A model generated the notes under the pieces. The model had not been told where the DNA came from. It saw only the letters and a list, made by a program, of their open reading frames with translations, and did not search any database. From Oscillospiraceae bacterium (lineage in GTDB: Bacteria; Bacillota; Clostridia; Saccharofermentanales; Saccharofermentanaceae): 64,000 nucleotides of DNA. The stretch is taken from positions 1 to 64,000 of the forward strand of contig CADAIP010000013.1 in assembly GCA_902787975.1 (NCBI GenBank). The letters run 5' to 3'. Positions 8,257 to 16,533 of the stretch are shown in pieces (within the stretch, counting starts at the first letter, position 1; every line of letters starts with the position of its first letter). A program made the translations under genes and the position numbers.

Positions 8257-9633
8257 ATGCGATTCCGGCAGAAGATGCTCCTCGTAATGATCTGGCTTCT
8301 CACATTAAGTTACGGTGTGGGAGGTCTTCTTCTGATACGACAGAATTTCAGAAGCAGCCTTGAACAGTACGAGAATATCTGTGCGGAGTCTTATGAGATG
8401 CTTCTTCAGTCTGTCCAGCTCGTTAACTTCGTTGATATCCAGCAGGATTTCTCAAGCATCAGTACTGCGCTTGAGCGTATGAATACGGCTGACAGTCTTG
8501 TCGGCATCAGTCTCATTAGAGGTGACAGGATCCTCTATCAGAATGGTGAGAGCAAATCCGATTATGATACGGAATCCGAATTTGAATCGTTCCTTTTTAC
8601 AAGAGACGGAAGACATCTGTATCAGATAAACGGCGTCATCAAGACAAACGAGAAACCGCTTGAGCTGGTTATCCTTTATGACGTCACTCCAGTATACCAG
8701 GCAAGAGATGATCAGTTGGAAGTATATCACCAGGTTCTTATTGTTCTAATACTCATCGGAGGTCTTGCAGCGTGGATCACGTCATTCCTCATTACTAAAC
8801 CTTTGTATAAGTTATCCAGAACGGCCAGGGAATTGTCCTCCGGTCATTACGATTCAAGAGTCAATTCAAAGTCGCACGATGAGATCGGCCAGCTCGGTTC
8901 AGACTTTGATAACATGGCCGAAAAACTTGAAGATAACATTACAGAGCTCCGTATGTCGATGGAACAGCAGGAACGCTTCATGGGAAGCTTTGCGCATGAA
9001 CTTAAGACACCTATGACATCCATCATCGGTTATGCGGATCTTTTGCGAAGCCAGGCTTTAAATGCCGAAGAGACACAGGAAGCCGCTAACTATATTTTCT
9101 CTGAAGGCAAGAGACTTGAATCGTTGTCGTTAAAGCTTCTCGATATGCTCATGATGAAGAAGCAGGATATCAAGTTTGTTCCGACCGATATGAAGAATAT
9201 GATCGAGACTCTTACTATCCATCTGCAGCCTGTTTATAAGAAAAACAGGATCGTGCTCCAGTGCCGTCTTGAACCCTCAATGTGCATGGTTGAGCCTGAC
9301 CTTTTCAGCTCAGTTATTACTAACCTTCTGGATAACGCCAGAAAGGCACTTGATAACGGCGGAAACATCATGATACTCGGCGAGAGCGTAAAGGGTTTTT
9401 ACCGCATAAGAGTTATCGATAACGGAAGAGGAATGCCGGAAGAAGCAATCAAGCATATTACCGAAGCTTTCTACCGTGTTGATAAATCACGTTCAAGGGC
9501 GCAGGGCGGTGTAGGACTCGGATTGAATCTTTGTAAGGAGATAATCGAACTCCATAACGGAACTATCTCTTTCGCATCAAGAGAAGGTAATGGAACATGC
9601 GTTACCGTTATGATAAAGGAGATAACGGGATGA
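8257..9633 (+). CDS. Membrane sensor histidine kinase
   Basis: A 458-residue kinase. TM1 is at about 7-27, the extracellular sensor at about 28-155, TM2 at about 157-178, and a HAMP linker follows (ITKPLYKLSRTARELSSGHY). The phosphoacceptor is His247 in FAHELKTPMTS. The catalytic domain shows the N box DNARKAL, the G1 box DNGRGMP and the G2 box GGVGLGL. It starts 2 nt after the response regulator stop, and its own stop overlaps the next start by 4 nt (ATGA), so the three are one operon. The signal sensed by the roughly 130-residue outside domain cannot be read from sequence. Confidence 0.93.
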   Translation: MRFRQKMLLVMIWLLTLSYGVGGLLLIRQNFRSSLEQYENICAESYEMLLQSVQLVNFVDIQQDFSSISTALERMNTADSLVGISLIRGDRILYQNGESKSDYDTESEFESFLFTRDGRHLYQINGVIKTNEKPLELVILYDVTPVYQARDDQLEVYHQVLIVLILIGGLAAWITSFLITKPLYKLSRTARELSSGHYDSRVNSKSHDEIGQLGSDFDNMAEKLEDNITELRMSMEQQERFMGSFAHELKTPMTSIIGYADLLRSQALNAEETQEAANYIFSEGKRLESLSLKLLDMLMMKKQDIKFVPTDMKNMIETLTIHLQPVYKKNRIVLQCRLEPSMCMVEPDLFSSVITNLLDNARKALDNGGNIMILGESVKGFYRIRVIDNGRGMPEEAIKHITEAFYRVDKSRSRAQGGVGLGLNLCKEIIELHNGTISFASREGNGTCVTVMIKEITG

Positions 9634-10367
9634 GAAAACTGAGTTCTGTAATTACTGCGTTTTTTATTATTCTCGCAGCCGCTTTCGGGTGGTTCCTTCC
9701 CATTGTTGATTTTGATGCTTACGACAAGTTCAGCGAAGGTATGCAGAAAGATCTTGAGATCCAGCAGATCAATCTCTCGTACAGGGATGACCTTGCGATG
9801 AATCAGAAGATCGGAATCGCAAATGTGGATTATGAAATCTCCGGCGGTGTTGAGATCGATAAAGGCATATTCGTCCAGGAAGATGAACTTGCCAAGATAA
9901 TGGGAGATTTTCTTGCTGACTTTACCGGATACAGATTCAATGTGGCTCAAAACTGGTATGCTGCGCCGATGATAATCAATCTCGAAAATAACAGAGGTAC
10001 GATCGTTGTCTGGGCTGTATCTATATTTCTTGATGATCACTGGACATTCGATTGTCTGGTTGATGATAAGACAGGTGCTATTCTGCGATGCGGATTCTAT
10101 GGTGATGCGGAATACTGGGATGACCTCGTTCACGGTTTTGATGATTCAACTGACGGATACCAGTTCTTAAGCGACAGATTCCGCACTGCTATTTATAACC
10201 ACTATGCTTCAAGACTCAATGCGAAAATAGTTACTTACCATCTTGTTGAAAATACATATTACGATGATTCGGCTACTTATCTGTTTATTTTCAAGGACGA
10301 TAAGAACTACACATTTGAGTTTTCGGTTAACTTTTCCATCCCATATGGCATGATCTATTCGATCTAG
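9630..10367 (+). CDS. Unknown membrane-anchored extracellular protein in two-component operon
   Basis: A 245-residue protein with one N-terminal hydrophobic segment (about 5-24, no lipobox) acting as anchor or signal, then an Asp/Tyr-rich domain predicted to lie outside the cell. I do not recognise a family. Translation starts at ATG 9630, overlapping the kinase stop as ATGA, with AAGGAG 8 nt upstream; a longer reading from an upstream in-frame codon is less likely. The tight coupling to the kinase suggests an accessory sensor or a target. The segment DKTGAILRCGFYGD recalls PepSY-like repeats, but the match is too weak to assign. Confidence 0.65.
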   Translation: MRKLSSVITAFFIILAAAFGWFLPIVDFDAYDKFSEGMQKDLEIQQINLSYRDDLAMNQKIGIANVDYEISGGVEIDKGIFVQEDELAKIMGDFLADFTGYRFNVAQNWYAAPMIINLENNRGTIVVWAVSIFLDDHWTFDCLVDDKTGAILRCGFYGDAEYWDDLVHGFDDSTDGYQFLSDRFRTAIYNHYASRLNAKIVTYHLVENTYYDDSATYLFIFKDDKNYTFEFSVNFSIPYGMIYSI

Positions 10368-10467
10368 CATTTGTTTACAATTGATGCCGTTTTGATGCCG
10401 ATTTAGTACTTTTTTGATTTTCTCCTTTGTGATAATAACCTCAGAAGTTAAGCAAAGGGGGAAAGAC

Positions 10468-10707
10468 ATGTTTCCGGATTTAGCGTTAAAAGTTAAAAAT
10501 CATGCCGCAAATATGGGGAGCGGATTCGTTGTTATTGCGGGCTTCCTGCTCGCAATAACAATGGTGTTTGTTATTGTTTTCGCACGCTGGAACGCAGTCA
10601 GAAACAGTTCTTCTTTCAGTATAGATACTGACAAACCGAGGGTGGAATCTTCGGTCGAAGATTCCGGCCACGTTGCGTTAGTGCTGCCTGATAAGAGCGG
10701 AAATTAG
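10468..10707 (+). CDS. Small single-pass membrane protein, unknown
   Basis: A 79-residue product with one strong membrane helix (about residues 18-41) and a Ser-rich tail, no recognised family. The start is ATG 10468, chosen because AAAGGGGGA lies 6 nt upstream; an upstream in-frame codon has no ribosome site. A TGTGATAAT sequence at 10428-10436 looks like an extended -10 box, so the gene may have its own promoter rather than belong to the two-component operon 100 nt upstream. Confidence 0.55.
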   Translation: MFPDLALKVKNHAANMGSGFVVIAGFLLAITMVFVIVFARWNAVRNSSSFSIDTDKPRVESSVEDSGHVALVLPDKSGN

Positions 10708-10715
10708 AAATCTTA

Positions 10716-11684
10716 TCAATCTTCACCGACGAATACATTCCAAGATGCAATCTCTGTATCACTTATGGTCTTCATCACGAGTTTTGCATTGTCGAGAAGA
10801 TAGTCGCTGTAGCCCGAAGACCAACCGCGTTTAACCAGTTCCTTGACAATCGAGCCGCTTATTTCTTCAATAAGATCTACCTTACCCGGACTTTCTTCTT
10901 CGCTCATTTGAGAAAGCTTCAAAAGCGGCTCAGCCACGCAGCTCAAGGTGGTAAACTCCTTCATCGCTCTAAACCGCCATTTGTAGTATGGCATATACCG
11001 GCCGTTAAGAAGGAACAATGCCGCAGTAATCTTGTATATGAATTCTGTAACGCAGCAATAAGCGGCCCCGATATCACCACGTTTTATGGAGCGAACATAA
11101 TTAAATTGCCCGGTTTTACCCGCCATGGCAAGGTCTGCAGCGACTTTCTTCTTTATTAGATCTTCCGGATAGAATCCCGCCCAAACTTTTCTTATAGCAC
11201 TGAATTCACCCGAAGGGTCACGGAATACTTTTCCGTTGACTGCTTCGGATAAATGCATCATGGGAGTGGCAAGCCATTCCTGTGTAGTAACAGGCGCTTT
11301 TGTCATTCCCGTATGTTCAAAATAGAATTCTTCAATACTGTGTACACCGACACGGTGGCTTCTGGCACCTGTCATTATTTTGCTTGGTTCAGCCATTCCG
11401 ACATTGGCTCTGTGGTTTAATATGAACTCTTCCACGGGAAGTTCATCATATGCTTTCTGAAGTTCGTCACCGATCTTCTTCTTAAGTTCTTCGGGAAGCC
11501 ACAGGCAGAAGCCCGGAGCGTAGTCGTGATCACGTGAGATATAGTCATCGTATCCGAAGCATTCGGATGTCTGTCCGACCAGGCCTGCTGCTATTTCATC
11601 TTTATATTCAGCGAAGTTTTTCTCGAGCATAGGAAGACCGTACTCTTCGAAAAACACTTCTGAGATCTTAAGTCCGTTCCACAT
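10716..11684 (-). CDS. DUF4037-domain protein (nucleotidyltransferase-like)
   Basis: A 322-residue soluble protein. The segment SECFGYDDYISRDHDYAPG at about residues 40-58 is the signature of DUF4037 proteins; the paired acidic residues resemble the metal-binding loop of the nucleotidyltransferase fold. Substrate and reaction are not established. It lies downstream of pta on the same strand but beyond a good terminator, so it is probably expressed on its own. A weak AAAGG site is about 10 nt before the ATG. It ends tail-to-tail with the small membrane gene. Confidence 0.75.
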   Translation of the reverse strand: MWNGLKISEVFFEEYGLPMLEKNFAEYKDEIAAGLVGQTSECFGYDDYISRDHDYAPGFCLWLPEELKKKIGDELQKAYDELPVEEFILNHRANVGMAEPSKIMTGARSHRVGVHSIEEFYFEHTGMTKAPVTTQEWLATPMMHLSEAVNGKVFRDPSGEFSAIRKVWAGFYPEDLIKKKVAADLAMAGKTGQFNYVRSIKRGDIGAAYCCVTEFIYKITAALFLLNGRYMPYYKWRFRAMKEFTTLSCVAEPLLKLSQMSEEESPGKVDLIEEISGSIVKELVKRGWSSGYSDYLLDNAKLVMKTISDTEIASWNVFVGED

Positions 11685-11703
11685 AATCAGATCAACCTTT
11701 ATG

Positions 11704-11737
11704 CAAAAAATAAGAAGCGCTGAACAGTCAACGCTTC
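11704..11737 (-). terminator. Terminator of the butyrate kinase-pta operon
   Basis: On the minus strand, GAAGCGTTGA and TCAGCGCTTC form a 10-bp stem with one G-U pair and a 4-nt loop, followed by TTATTTTTT. Confidence 0.85.
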
Positions 11738-11767
11738 CTATATTTTACATTAGTTTTCTGAAATCGA

Positions 11768-12778
11768 TTATTTCGCTGTTGCCATCTGCTGGGCCTGAAC
11801 TGCGGTGATAACGATTACACCGGCAAGCTCGTCAACGCTGCATCCTCTGGAAAGGTCGTTAACGGGCGCTGCAAGACCCTGAAGGAAGCTGTAAGCTTCG
11901 GCCTTGCCGATCCTCTGGATGAGCTTATAACCGATGTTTCCGGCCTCAAGGTTAGGGAAGATGAGGACGTTAGCCTGACCTGCAACGGGTGAGCCGGGGG
12001 CCTTTGATGCGCCGATCTCGGGAATGATGGCGGCATCAAGCTGTAACTCGCCGTCCAAAAGGACATCTGGATATTTTTCTTTGGCGATCTTTACAGCTTC
12101 CACGACCTTGTCAACGAAGGGGTGATTTGCTGAACCCTTTGTAGAGTGGCAGAGGAAAGCAACCTTGGCTTTCTTTCCGATGAGTGCTTCAAATGATGCA
12201 GCAGATTCTGCACCGATCTCAGCAAGTTCTTCAGGTGTAGGGTCCTGCATGAGTGCGCAGTCAGCACAGAGGATGATGCCGTCCTCACCGATAGACTTGT
12301 CGGGAAGTTCGAACATGAAAGCGATGGATGCGATCTTTCTTTCAGGTGCTGTCTTAATGATCTGGAGAGCAGGTCTTAACATGTCTGCAGATGTATGGCA
12401 TGCACCTGATACGAGGCCGTCAGCATCACCTGACTTGACCATCATGATGCCGAATGTGAGCTTGTCACCTGAGATGAGTTCTTTTGCCTTTTCAAAGGTC
12501 ATGCCTTTCTTTGCTCTGATCTCTGCAAGAAGAGCTGCATACTTGTCGATCTCTGCTGACTTTGTGTGATCAAGTATCTGTACGCCTGTAAGGTCTGCAC
12601 CGAGTCTTGCTGCGGAACCCATGACTTCTTCTTCAGTTCCGATGATTATGGGAGCAGCGGTACCGTCAGCGAGGACCTTTGCTGCTGCAAGTATTGTTCT
12701 GTCATCTTCTGATTCGGGAAGAACGATTGTCTTAATGTCGTTTCTGGCTCTGTTCTGGATTGTCTCGATAAAACTCAT
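11768..12778 (-). CDS. pta: Phosphate acetyltransferase
   Basis: A 336-residue enzyme interconverting acetyl-CoA and acetyl phosphate in the cytosol, of the usual short Pta length. Family motifs include TIVLPESEDDRT near the N-terminus, DADGLVSGACHTSADMLRP around residue 115, and NVLIFPNLEAGNIGYKL near residue 275. These favour Pta over phosphate butyryltransferase. It starts 12 nt after the butyrate kinase-type gene with AAGGAG upstream, in one operon, so together they would conserve energy as ATP from an acyl-CoA. Pairing with a butyrate-type kinase rather than AckA is unusual. Confidence 0.9.
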   Translation of the reverse strand: MSFIETIQNRARNDIKTIVLPESEDDRTILAAAKVLADGTAAPIIIGTEEEVMGSAARLGADLTGVQILDHTKSAEIDKYAALLAEIRAKKGMTFEKAKELISGDKLTFGIMMVKSGDADGLVSGACHTSADMLRPALQIIKTAPERKIASIAFMFELPDKSIGEDGIILCADCALMQDPTPEELAEIGAESAASFEALIGKKAKVAFLCHSTKGSANHPFVDKVVEAVKIAKEKYPDVLLDGELQLDAAIIPEIGASKAPGSPVAGQANVLIFPNLEAGNIGYKLIQRIGKAEAYSFLQGLAAPVNDLSRGCSVDELAGVIVITAVQAQQMATAK

Positions 12779-12790
12779 ATGAATATCTCC

Positions 12791-13903
12791 TTAAAGAAAA
12801 TCGAATCCTTCAAATCTCGGTTTGCCCGGATATGTCTTTGCCTGCTCGTCGCCTCTTAAAACTCTCAATGCGGCAGCTCTCATAGCTTCATGTTCAAGCT
12901 CACCGGGGTAGGAGGCGATAGGTGCGATCCATCCGCATGCTTCAGTGATGCCGTCAAGCACATCCTTGAAACGCATGAGACCACCTGTTAAAACGATGCC
13001 GTCAACTTCGCCGTGAAGAACGCATGCCATGGAGCCGATCCACTTTGTGATCTGATAGATCATTGCGTTCCAGATAAGCTTAGCCTTGGGGTCACCTGCT
13101 TCAACCATCTCGTGGATAGTATCTGAATTGGAAGTGCCGAACCAGGATGAGAGACCGCCCGTAGCAAGGCAGAGGCTTCTGATCTCTTCCTTAGGTCTGT
13201 CATATAACTTTGTAAGAACGTCTGTAACAGCCATTGTTCCCATTCTTGTAGGAGTCATCGGGCCGTCTCCGCCGCTTCCGTCATTGGCATCGATCATTCT
13301 GCCGTGCTGATGCGCAGTGATCGTGATTCCGCCGTCGATGTGGCATACGATGAGGTTCATCTCGTTATATTTTTTGCCGACGCTCTTAGCATACTTATGA
13401 GCTGTTGCCCTGAGGTTAAGAGCGTGAGTGGCAGATGTTCTGTATATGCCTTTAACACCTGTGATCCTTGCAACATCCTGATATTCGTCAACAACGATGG
13501 GGTCTACCATGAGAAGTCTTCCGCCGAATTCGTCGTGAAGTCTCTTTGCCATCTGTACGCCGAGCATGCTTGAGTGATATACGCCGCCCTTGGCTTCACG
13601 GACGTCGTTTATGAGTCTGTTGTCTACTTCGTATGTTCCGCCTTCGATCGGATAGCATGCGCCGCCTCTTCCTACGATGGCATCAACACCCGTAAGGTCA
13701 ATGTTGTTATCTTTCAGCCACTTCATTACATATTCCATACGGTAATCCAGCTGGTCGTTAATCGTAGGGAAATTTTTTAGGATCGCTGAATCGTGGAATA
13801 CATTGCCTTCGAGAATGCTTTTCTCGTTCTCGAAAAACTCTACTTTGGTTGACGTGCTGCCTGGATTTACTACGAAAATCCTGTAAACTTTTGAATCTGA
13901 CAT
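12791..13903 (-). CDS. buk: Butyrate kinase-type acyl kinase
   Basis: A 370-residue member of the acetate/butyrate kinase (ASKHA) fold, forming ATP and carboxylate from acyl phosphate. The start FVVNPGSTSTKVEFFENE is the phosphate-binding loop, and VCHIDGGITITAHQHGRMIDANDG is typical of butyrate kinases rather than AckA. VLTGGLMRF near residue 305 is the adenosine-binding segment. It heads an operon with pta. A GAGGGA site precedes the ATG. The preferred acyl group (acetyl, butyryl or branched chain) cannot be fixed from sequence. A TATACT box lies about 55 nt upstream on the minus strand. Confidence 0.87.
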   Translation of the reverse strand: MSDSKVYRIFVVNPGSTSTKVEFFENEKSILEGNVFHDSAILKNFPTINDQLDYRMEYVMKWLKDNNIDLTGVDAIVGRGGACYPIEGGTYEVDNRLINDVREAKGGVYHSSMLGVQMAKRLHDEFGGRLLMVDPIVVDEYQDVARITGVKGIYRTSATHALNLRATAHKYAKSVGKKYNEMNLIVCHIDGGITITAHQHGRMIDANDGSGGDGPMTPTRMGTMAVTDVLTKLYDRPKEEIRSLCLATGGLSSWFGTSNSDTIHEMVEAGDPKAKLIWNAMIYQITKWIGSMACVLHGEVDGIVLTGGLMRFKDVLDGITEACGWIAPIASYPGELEHEAMRAAALRVLRGDEQAKTYPGKPRFEGFDFL

Positions 13904-14081
13904 AAAAATTTCCCTCTTTTCTTAAAGATAACTACGACAGTATACACGCAAATTGTCTGAAAAGCATTCTAAACATTACCTTAATTTTTTTGAAAATCCG
14001 TTGCTTTCTTACTGAATAGTAAATAAATATTGAGTATAATAGCCTCCGGAACAGGTGTTTTGACCTGACAGGGAGGATAAT

Positions 14082-15329
14082 ATGGAAGATAAAGCTTTTC
14101 GCAGGGGATTATCCGTCGCGGCAATCGTGCTGATCGTGATATCTGCGGTGTTATTGACTCTTACAAGCACAAACGGATTATTGTATGGTTCGGAAGCGGT
14201 ACTTTACGGCGTTCCTTTCGTAGCGGCAGCTGCATTGCCGCTTTTGGCAGTCCTTTTGATCCTTACGCAGTTTTACACGAGAACGGATACCATCGAAGAG
14301 ATGCTTGGCGCTATTGCGGTCAGATATGCGATCTTCGGATGGTGCTTCGTCTTCGTGATCAAGCTTGCATCAATATTGCTGAATGTTTTCTTTTACGATT
14401 TTTACACTGAGAATTTCGCAACGATATACATAATTCTTAACTCGATAAATGTTTGTGTTATCGGAACTACGGTCCTTGCATTAGCACTAAGAAAACTTCC
14501 GGTGACCAAGATAGAGAAGAGGCCCATGAAGATCGGACAGCTTCTGCTTCTTATAATGATGATGTACGGACTCACACAGGTCGGATCTCTCATGGGAATG
14601 CCGATACATTTGGCCCTGACAACTATCGGTTCTCTGACCGCTGACAGCGAGGATGCTGCAGCAGAACTCAGCAACAATCTGGTATTCTCTTCTGGCACGG
14701 TCATAAGGATCATTTCCATTGGAATACTGCCTGCAATATTTGAGGAACTCCTGTTCAGAAAGTTTCTTATTGACAGGACCATCCGTCACGGCGAATTTAT
14801 CAGCTGTGCGATGTCAGGCATCATGTTCGGTCTGTGGCACGGCAATTTCCAGCAGTTCTTCTTTGCATTTTTTATAGGTGTGCTATTTGCTTTCGTGTAC
14901 ATAAGGACAGGTAACATAATCTACACCATGATCATGCACGCGAGCGTGAATCTCGTAACATCAACCGTAACGGTCGAACTGTTTAACGCATTGATGAAGA
15001 GCATGGGAATCGATATGGCAACCGGAAATATTAATACCAATATTGATGATTCAGTTATCATAAAGTCCGTTTTGCCGATGCTTTTGCTTCTTTTGCTTTG
15101 GATCGGATTACTGGTAAGTTTCCAGATAGTCGGATTTATCATGCTTATCGTAAAACGGAAGAAATTTAAGTTGGCCGTAATGCCCGGAGAACCGGCAAGA
15201 AAAGCCATTTTGCACTCGATGACACACAGTGTTGAGATGTGGATATTCTTCTCGTTTGCTTTATTGCTTTTCGTATACCAATACATACCGGATATTATCG
15301 CAACGATAATTGAACTTAATGGAAAATAA
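14082..15329 (+). CDS. CPBP-family intramembrane metalloprotease
   Basis: A 415-residue membrane protein with eight or more helices. The CPBP/Rce1 catalytic residues are present: Glu221-Glu222 and Arg226 in FEELLFRKFL, His253 in GLWHGNF, and His286 with Asn290 in MHASVN. Such proteins cleave in the membrane or process peptides and prenylated substrates; the substrate here is unknown. A long C-terminal pair of helices after the catalytic core extends beyond the usual domain. The start has GGGAGGA 5 nt upstream, with a TATAAT box at 14035-14040. Its terminator is shared with the convergent HU gene. Confidence 0.87.
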   Translation: MEDKAFRRGLSVAAIVLIVISAVLLTLTSTNGLLYGSEAVLYGVPFVAAAALPLLAVLLILTQFYTRTDTIEEMLGAIAVRYAIFGWCFVFVIKLASILLNVFFYDFYTENFATIYIILNSINVCVIGTTVLALALRKLPVTKIEKRPMKIGQLLLLIMMMYGLTQVGSLMGMPIHLALTTIGSLTADSEDAAAELSNNLVFSSGTVIRIISIGILPAIFEELLFRKFLIDRTIRHGEFISCAMSGIMFGLWHGNFQQFFFAFFIGVLFAFVYIRTGNIIYTMIMHASVNLVTSTVTVELFNALMKSMGIDMATGNINTNIDDSVIIKSVLPMLLLLLLWIGLLVSFQIVGFIMLIVKRKKFKLAVMPGEPARKAILHSMTHSVEMWIFFSFALLLFVYQYIPDIIATIIELNGK

Positions 15330-15335
15330 TAATAC

Positions 15336-15372
15336 CAACAAAAAGAGGTTGTCGATTAAGACAACCTCTTCT
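15336..15372. terminator. Bidirectional terminator between CPBP protease and HU genes
   Basis: An 11-bp perfect stem AAGAGGTTGTC / GACAACCTCTT (15343-15353, 15360-15370) with a 6-nt loop. On the minus strand it is followed by a T-run, so it best serves the HU gene; on the plus strand it follows the protease stop by 13 nt. Confidence 0.85.
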
Positions 15373-15397
15373 ATTTGCATAATCAGTTGATATAAGA

Positions 15398-15632
15398 TTA
15401 CTTCTTGCACTTCTTAGAAGGCTTTGTGTTAACCTTATCCTTGAGTGCCTTACCAGCCTTGAACTTAGGAGCTGTGCAAGCCTTGATCTTTGAAACCAAC
15501 GAGCTGAACCTTACCCTTGTTCTGAAGCTCATCAGATACTACTTCGATGAAAGCCTTAACTGCAGCGTCAGCATCCTTCTTGGAGATGTCAGCCTTAACA
15601 GCGATTGCATCAACTAATTCTGTTCTGTTCAT
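15398..15632 (-). pseudogene. hup: HU-type DNA-binding protein gene broken by an internal deletion
   Basis: The first 47 codons read as a normal HU N-terminus (MNRTELVDAIAVKADISKKD... up to KVQLVGF). After GGTTTC the frame continues with only KDQGLHSS and stops at 15465. Shifting frame by one base right there restores the authentic HU C-terminus, KIKACTAPKFKAGKALKDKV, ending in a Lys/Cys-rich tail at 15398. The missing stretch corresponds to about 21-22 residues, the beta-arm that inserts into the DNA minor groove, or roughly 64-65 nt. The ribosome site (GGGAGGA), a strong promoter and a terminator are intact. It may be a real mutation or an assembly error. Confidence 0.85.
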
Positions 15633-15701
15633 TATTAAATCCTCCCTGAATATGGGTTAAATACTTTGCCGGAAAGGGCTTTAGCCACCGACAATGCCGA
15701 T

Positions 15702-15730
15702 ATTATAAAGTTCTTTGACATTAAAAACAA
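15702..15730 (-). promoter_or_regulatory. Promoter of the HU gene
   Basis: On the minus strand TTGTTT and TATAAT are separated by 17 nt. They lie about 70 nt upstream of the HU start, leaving a leader with the GGGAGGA site. Confidence 0.75.
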
Positions 15731-15809
15731 GAGAATTTGAGGGTTTTTGAGATATTTTTTTTGAATAAAACCCATTATTTTAGGGATTTTGAGGGTGAGA
15801 GGGCGGGAG

Positions 15810-15838
15810 TTGACACCTGAAATGTGTTGTGATAATAT
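15810..15838 (+). promoter_or_regulatory. Promoter of the zinc/cadmium efflux operon
   Basis: A perfect TTGACA (15810-15815) and TAATAT (15833-15838) with a 17-nt spacer. The metal-regulator operator follows 13 nt downstream. Confidence 0.8.
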
Positions 15839-15851
15839 TTGCACAAATGAA

Positions 15852-15873
15852 CATATGAGCAATCGTTCATATG
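15852..15873. promoter_or_regulatory. ArsR/SmtB-type operator
   Basis: The 22-bp inverted repeat has arms CATATGA and TCATATG around 8 nt, with inner TGAAC/GTTCA-like symmetry. It matches the ATATGA...TCATAT form bound by CadC/SmtB-class sensors. It covers the start of the transcript, so binding would block initiation or early elongation. Confidence 0.8.
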
Positions 15874-15896
15874 ATAAACCGGAAGGAGAAGCGTAT

Positions 15897-16226
15897 ATGG
15901 CACACGATCACGCAGCTTTACTGAAACATATTAAGGCTGATATGCCTTCAGATGAACTGTTACAAGACTTGGGCGATCTTTTCAAGATCTTCGGTGATAC
16001 CACAAGGATAAAGATCATGTATGCGCTTTACGAAGATGAGATGTGCGTATGTGCGATAGCTGATCTTCTCGGCATGACCCAGTCTGCTATATCACATCAA
16101 CTCAAGGTTCTTAAAGCTGCCAATCTTGTTGAGAGCAGAAGAGAAGGAAAGACCATTTATTACAGTCTTGCAGATGACCATGTTAAATCTATCATCGCGC
16201 AGGGTTATGAACATTTAACGGAGTAA
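15897..16226 (+). CDS. ArsR/SmtB-family metal-sensing repressor (Zn/Cd type)
   Basis: A 109-residue winged-helix repressor. Two metal sites can be read. Cys50 and Cys52 in EMCVCAIAD form the alpha-3 thiolate site of CadC-type sensors. Asp93, His95, His106 and Glu109 have exactly the alpha-5 spacing of the zinc site in SmtB/CzrA. The recognition helix is TQSAISHQLKVLKAANLV. A His-rich N-terminus (MAHDHAALLKH) may add ligands. The start at ATG 15897 has GGAAGGAG upstream; the longer reading from 15789 has no ribosome site and would run through the operator. It heads the operon with the HMA protein and P-type ATPase and is probably autoregulated. Confidence 0.92.
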   Translation: MAHDHAALLKHIKADMPSDELLQDLGDLFKIFGDTTRIKIMYALYEDEMCVCAIADLLGMTQSAISHQLKVLKAANLVESRREGKTIYYSLADDHVKSIIAQGYEHLTE

Positions 16227-16248
16227 TTAAATTAGAAGGAGCATAAAT

Positions 16249-16467
16249 ATGAAAAAGACATTTGAATTGGAAGATCTTGATTGCGCTAATTGCGCCATGA
16301 AGATGCAGGAAGCTATCTTGAAGATTCCCGGAGTTCAGAACTGCGAAGTAAACTTCATTAAGCAGAAGATGACCTTGGAAGCTGATGATGCCGAATTCGA
16401 CAAGATCGTAAAACTCGCTGTAAAAGCAATTGCAAAAGTAGAACCTGACTGCACAGTATTACTGTAA
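16249..16467 (+). CDS. Small HMA-domain metal-binding protein
   Basis: A 72-residue ferredoxin-fold heavy-metal-associated domain with the motif DLDCANCA at residues 9-16. The acidic residue before the CxxC favours divalent metals (Zn, Cd), as in the N-terminal domain of ZntA pumps. Here that domain stands alone and the pump downstream lacks one, so this looks like a split-off metallochaperone. AGAAGGAG precedes the ATG. A terminator-like hairpin lies between it and the ATPase gene. Confidence 0.85.
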   Translation: MKKTFELEDLDCANCAMKMQEAILKIPGVQNCEVNFIKQKMTLEADDAEFDKIVKLAVKAIAKVEPDCTVLL

Positions 16468-16473
16468 TCACGG

Positions 16474-16508
16474 AAGGGATGCTCAAATGATACGGCATCC
16501 CTTTTATT
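16474..16508 (+). terminator. Intra-operon hairpin between HMA gene and ATPase gene
   Basis: A 9-bp stem AAGGGATGC / GCATCCCTT with a 12-nt loop is followed by TTATTTG. It begins 7 nt after the HMA stop. The short U-tract suggests partial termination or RNA stabilisation, giving more HMA protein than pump. Confidence 0.6.
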
Positions 16509-16533
16509 TGAATCCTCAAACGGAGATATGACC

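Noticed and set aside
15405..15617. Plus-strand 70-residue frame
   Set aside because: It lies antisense to the damaged HU gene, whose codons, promoter, ribosome site and terminator are all recognisable.
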